From positions 1-16,511 of the forward strand of contig PAQB01000026.1 in NCBI GenBank assembly GCA_002709185.1: DNA of 16,511 nt, given 5' to 3'. The first letter of the stretch is position 1; every line of letters begins with the position of its first letter. This document shows, piece by piece, positions 15,187 through 16,511 of the stretch. Below the pieces are notes generated by a model that saw only the letters and a list, made by a program, of their open reading frames with translations, made no database searches and had not been told where the DNA came from. The DNA comes from Flavobacteriaceae bacterium (lineage in GTDB: Bacteria; Bacteroidota; Bacteroidia; Flavobacteriales; Flavobacteriaceae). The position numbers and the translations under genes were made by a program.

Positions 15187-15253
15187 CTCCTCCTCTTGGG
15201 CTCGAACCAAGGACCCTCTGATTAACAGTCAGATGCTCTAACCAACTGAGCTA
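15187..15253 (-). pseudogene. tRNA-Asn(GTT) lacking its 5' acceptor strand
   Basis: Positions 8 to 73 of a tRNA-Asn are intact. These are the D-arm (GCTC/GAGC), the anticodon stem TCTGA/TCAGA with loop CTGTTAA (anticodon GTT), the T-arm CTTGG-TTCGAGC-CCAAG, the 3' acceptor AGGAGGA and discriminator G. The seven bases that should be TCCTCCT are instead AT-rich and unpaired (15254-15260), so no acceptor stem forms and the gene should be inactive. The break faces the recombinase, whose start is 55 nt away. This is the usual look of an attachment-site junction, in which the 3' part of a tRNA is duplicated by an element; the intact tRNA would lie elsewhere. Confidence 0.85.
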
Positions 15254-15308
15254 TTGATTACCAGTGCCTTGTACAGACAATTAAGTTTAACTGTCTAAGC
15301 ACTGTCAA

Positions 15309-16370
15309 ATGACACTACAATTTCCTAAAGTTCACACTGATTCTTTAAACAAAGTATTTGTATCCTTTTACATTGGTGGTAAGAGATACAGACTTTATAA
15401 TGGTAAAAGAATCAACTCAACCACAGACCCTAATTCCTATCCACTTGATCAAAGACTATCCATTGCTAAAGTTCTAGCTGCTGAGATTTATAGCTACCTT
15501 TTAAATGGTGATGTTTTGTTGTCCTACAGATCTTCAAATGTGGTTAGTGGTAAGCTCTCAGACATTGATTATATCAAACAGGCATTAGACTCAAAACTAG
15601 CTGGTGATTATTCTTCAAAATACAAGGCTATGTTACAGTTTAGTTTTGACTGTTTAAAGCAAGAAATTGGATCCTCAAAACTCTCTGTTAGAGGGCTCAA
15701 AAATATTCTTTCAAGGTATTGCTCTGGAGTTTCTCACAACACCCTTAAAAGGCATCTAAAAGTGCTTATAAATGAGGCTGCATCCCTAGGTTTGGAGGGC
15801 AATCCAATGACTGAAATAAAAAGTAAGAAATCCAAGGCTGTTTTGCACAAACCTTTTGATGATATTGCTGCTGTACTAGAGGATATAAAAGCTTTTAATA
15901 AACACCTTCATTTATGTTGTTTGCTGACTTATGGTTGCTTATTAAGACCACATAGAGAAGTGAGGGAATTGACATGGGGAGATTTCTCTAATGACTTAAG
16001 CTATATTACACTTTCTGGGTTTAGAAATAAGTCAGGTAGAAACAGGATTGTACCAGTCCCAAGATTTATAAAATCCTACTTACATCCAAAAGGTTTATAT
16101 GATAATATCTTTACTGGGGAGCAGTGGAGCAGAAATCCAGACTATTTCAAAACGCTTTGGAGCAGATATAAGAAACAAACTAAGCTTCTTAAACAAGGAC
16201 AAACACTCTACTCTTTTAGACACTCTGGGGCTATAGAAATCTTCAAGCGTACAGGCTCAATAACCAAGTTACAGAAAGCTATGGGGCATTCGTCAATAAA
16301 CGTAAGTTTAACCTACTTAAGAGGTTTAGAAATAGCAGAATTGAAGGAAGAAGATATGCCTATGGTTTAG
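15309..16370 (+). CDS. Tyrosine recombinase / integrase whose 3' end is repeated in the region
   Basis: A 353-residue site-specific recombinase. Residues about 85-180 are a core-binding (SAM-like) domain and 185-350 the catalytic domain. Catalytic residues are R213 (CLLRPHREVREL), K241 (in RNKSGRN), R304, H327 (MGHSS) and nucleophile Y336 (LTYLRG). The first box-II histidine is replaced by Y301 (YSFRH), a change tolerated in some family members. The last 27 codons occur as detached copies at 13843-13926 and 14079-14150, and a perfect inverted repeat with a 7-bp spacer overlaps the Y336 codon. The gene is intact. It lies next to a broken tRNA-Asn and is convergent with opposite-strand cargo on its right. 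It probably drives integration and excision of this region. Confidence 0.93.
   Translation: MTLQFPKVHTDSLNKVFVSFYIGGKRYRLYNGKRINSTTDPNSYPLDQRLSIAKVLAAEIYSYLLNGDVLLSYRSSNVVSGKLSDIDYIKQALDSKLAGDYSSKYKAMLQFSFDCLKQEIGSSKLSVRGLKNILSRYCSGVSHNTLKRHLKVLINEAASLGLEGNPMTEIKSKKSKAVLHKPFDDIAAVLEDIKAFNKHLHLCCLLTYGCLLRPHREVRELTWGDFSNDLSYITLSGFRNKSGRNRIVPVPRFIKSYLHPKGLYDNIFTGEQWSRNPDYFKTLWSRYKKQTKLLKQGQTLYSFRHSGAIEIFKRTGSITKLQKAMGHSSINVSLTYLRGLEIAELKEEDMPMV
16290..16370 (+). repeat. Copy C of the 3'-end repeat, within the intact recombinase gene
   Basis: The part of the recombinase gene shared with copies A and B. The core AACCTACTTAAGAGGTT lies at 16310-16326, with arms AACCT and AGGTT and spacer ACTTAAG. 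The TAC of Y336 is at 16314-16316, so the first arm and spacer cover the nucleophile codon. Cargo on the other strand begins right after the stop codon. Confidence 0.9.
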
Positions 16371-16511
16371 TTATCGCCTAACGTACCCACCAATAGATTC
16401 TCTGTATTCTATTTCAAACTCATTTTCTTTCGTAAACTTTTTGAATTCATCTGTTGCATTACCTATTGTTAAAAATGATTCTATTTCAAAGATTTCAAAA
16501 AATCTATTGAA
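16371..16511 (-). CDS. C-terminal part of an unidentified cargo gene
   Basis: An open frame runs in from the right edge and ends at TAA (16371-16373), directly abutting the recombinase stop codon. The visible 46 residues are acidic and aromatic (for example FFEIFEIESFL and NEFEIEYRESIGGYV) and end in RR. No family recognised. Its position mirrors those of the 46-residue gene after repeat A and the HNH gene after repeat B, which supports it as a third cargo unit. Confidence 0.7.
   Translation of the reverse strand, partial: FNRFFEIFEIESFLTIGNATDEFKKFTKENEFEIEYRESIGGYVRR

Larger units (their letters stand above)
14929..15308. other. 380-nt region between cargo genes and recombinase
   Basis: No protein gene supported. 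From the left: AT-rich DNA with the promoter side of the secreted-protein gene, a GC-rich hairpin (15066-15098), the terminator and body of a broken tRNA-Asn (15156-15253), and the recombinase upstream region. That last part has an AGACA/TGTCT inverted repeat (15275-15296) around TTAAGTTTAAC (15281-15291), an 11-mer also found at the left edge of repeat A. It may be a recombinase or regulator binding site. Confidence 0.5.

Noticed and set aside
14962..15210. An 82-codon minus-strand open frame between the secreted protein gene and the recombinase.
   Set aside because: It runs through the tRNA-Asn remnant, its terminator and the GC-rich hairpin, and its protein has no family character, so it is a chance frame.
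13843..16370. Reading the three tail repeats as a CRISPR array.
   Set aside because: The repeats are 72-84 nt, coding, unevenly spaced (227 and 2,220 nt) and separated by genes rather than spacers.
16374..16383. GCCTAAC, which fits the integron heptamer RYYYAAC, just after the recombinase.
   Set aside because: It lies in the coding end of the right-hand cargo gene, has no paired heptamer or hairpin, and a 7-mer of this degeneracy is expected by chance.

Overview
The window looks like a chromosomal segment of a marine-type flavobacterium (Bacteroidota, family Flavobacteriaceae). The evidence is AT-rich DNA, promoter-like TAnnTTTG boxes, A-rich start regions instead of strong Shine-Dalgarno sites, and a class Id ribonucleotide reductase whose ATP-cone sits on the radical subunit, as known from Leeuwenhoekiella blandensis.

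Layout, left to right. (1) 1-6,333, household genes: the tail of an unidentified gene, a bidirectional terminator, nrdB-nrdA on the minus strand with a 477-nt structured leader, a DUF3109 cysteine-rich protein, a MarC-family membrane protein with a small membrane partner, a dCMP deaminase-family enzyme and a HupE/UreJ-like membrane protein. (2) 6,402-9,301: a full-length DsbD thiol-disulfide transporter, an HxlR-type regulator with a promoter and operator-like dyad, a tRNA-Pro(GGG), and a partial copy of that tRNA's 3' end. (3) 9,383-11,697: an arsenic resistance operon arsR-arsC-acr3 (minus strand) behind an operator-like palindrome, with a small divergent membrane protein. Arsenate is reduced by ArsC and the arsenite expelled by Acr3, under ArsR control. 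(4) 11,773-13,737: two tandem secreted proteins with NTF2/SnoaL-like character. Their upstream DNA and signal-peptide DNA are nearly identical but their bodies have diverged.

(5) 13,843-16,511, the accessory region and the most unusual part. A tyrosine recombinase gene (15,309-16,370, plus strand) ends in a stretch that is present three times in the same orientation. One copy is the gene's own 3' end and two are detached copies at 13,843 and 14,079. All three encode the same roughly 20-residue C-terminal tail but differ at synonymous positions. Each contains a perfect 5-bp inverted repeat around a 7-bp spacer that overlaps the catalytic tyrosine codon. Small genes lie after each copy on the opposite strand, with stops 0 to 7 nt from the repeat: a 46-residue membrane protein, an HNH nuclease plus a secreted protein, and a gene running off the window. 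This suggests a recombinase whose own 3' end is its attachment site and which has collected cargo cassettes. A tRNA-Asn lacking its 5' acceptor strand, but keeping its terminator, lies just upstream of the recombinase and marks another probable integration boundary.

The mobility model is inference from sequence layout. Family calls for nrdA, nrdB, dsbD, the ars genes, the HNH protein and the recombinase rest on visible catalytic motifs.
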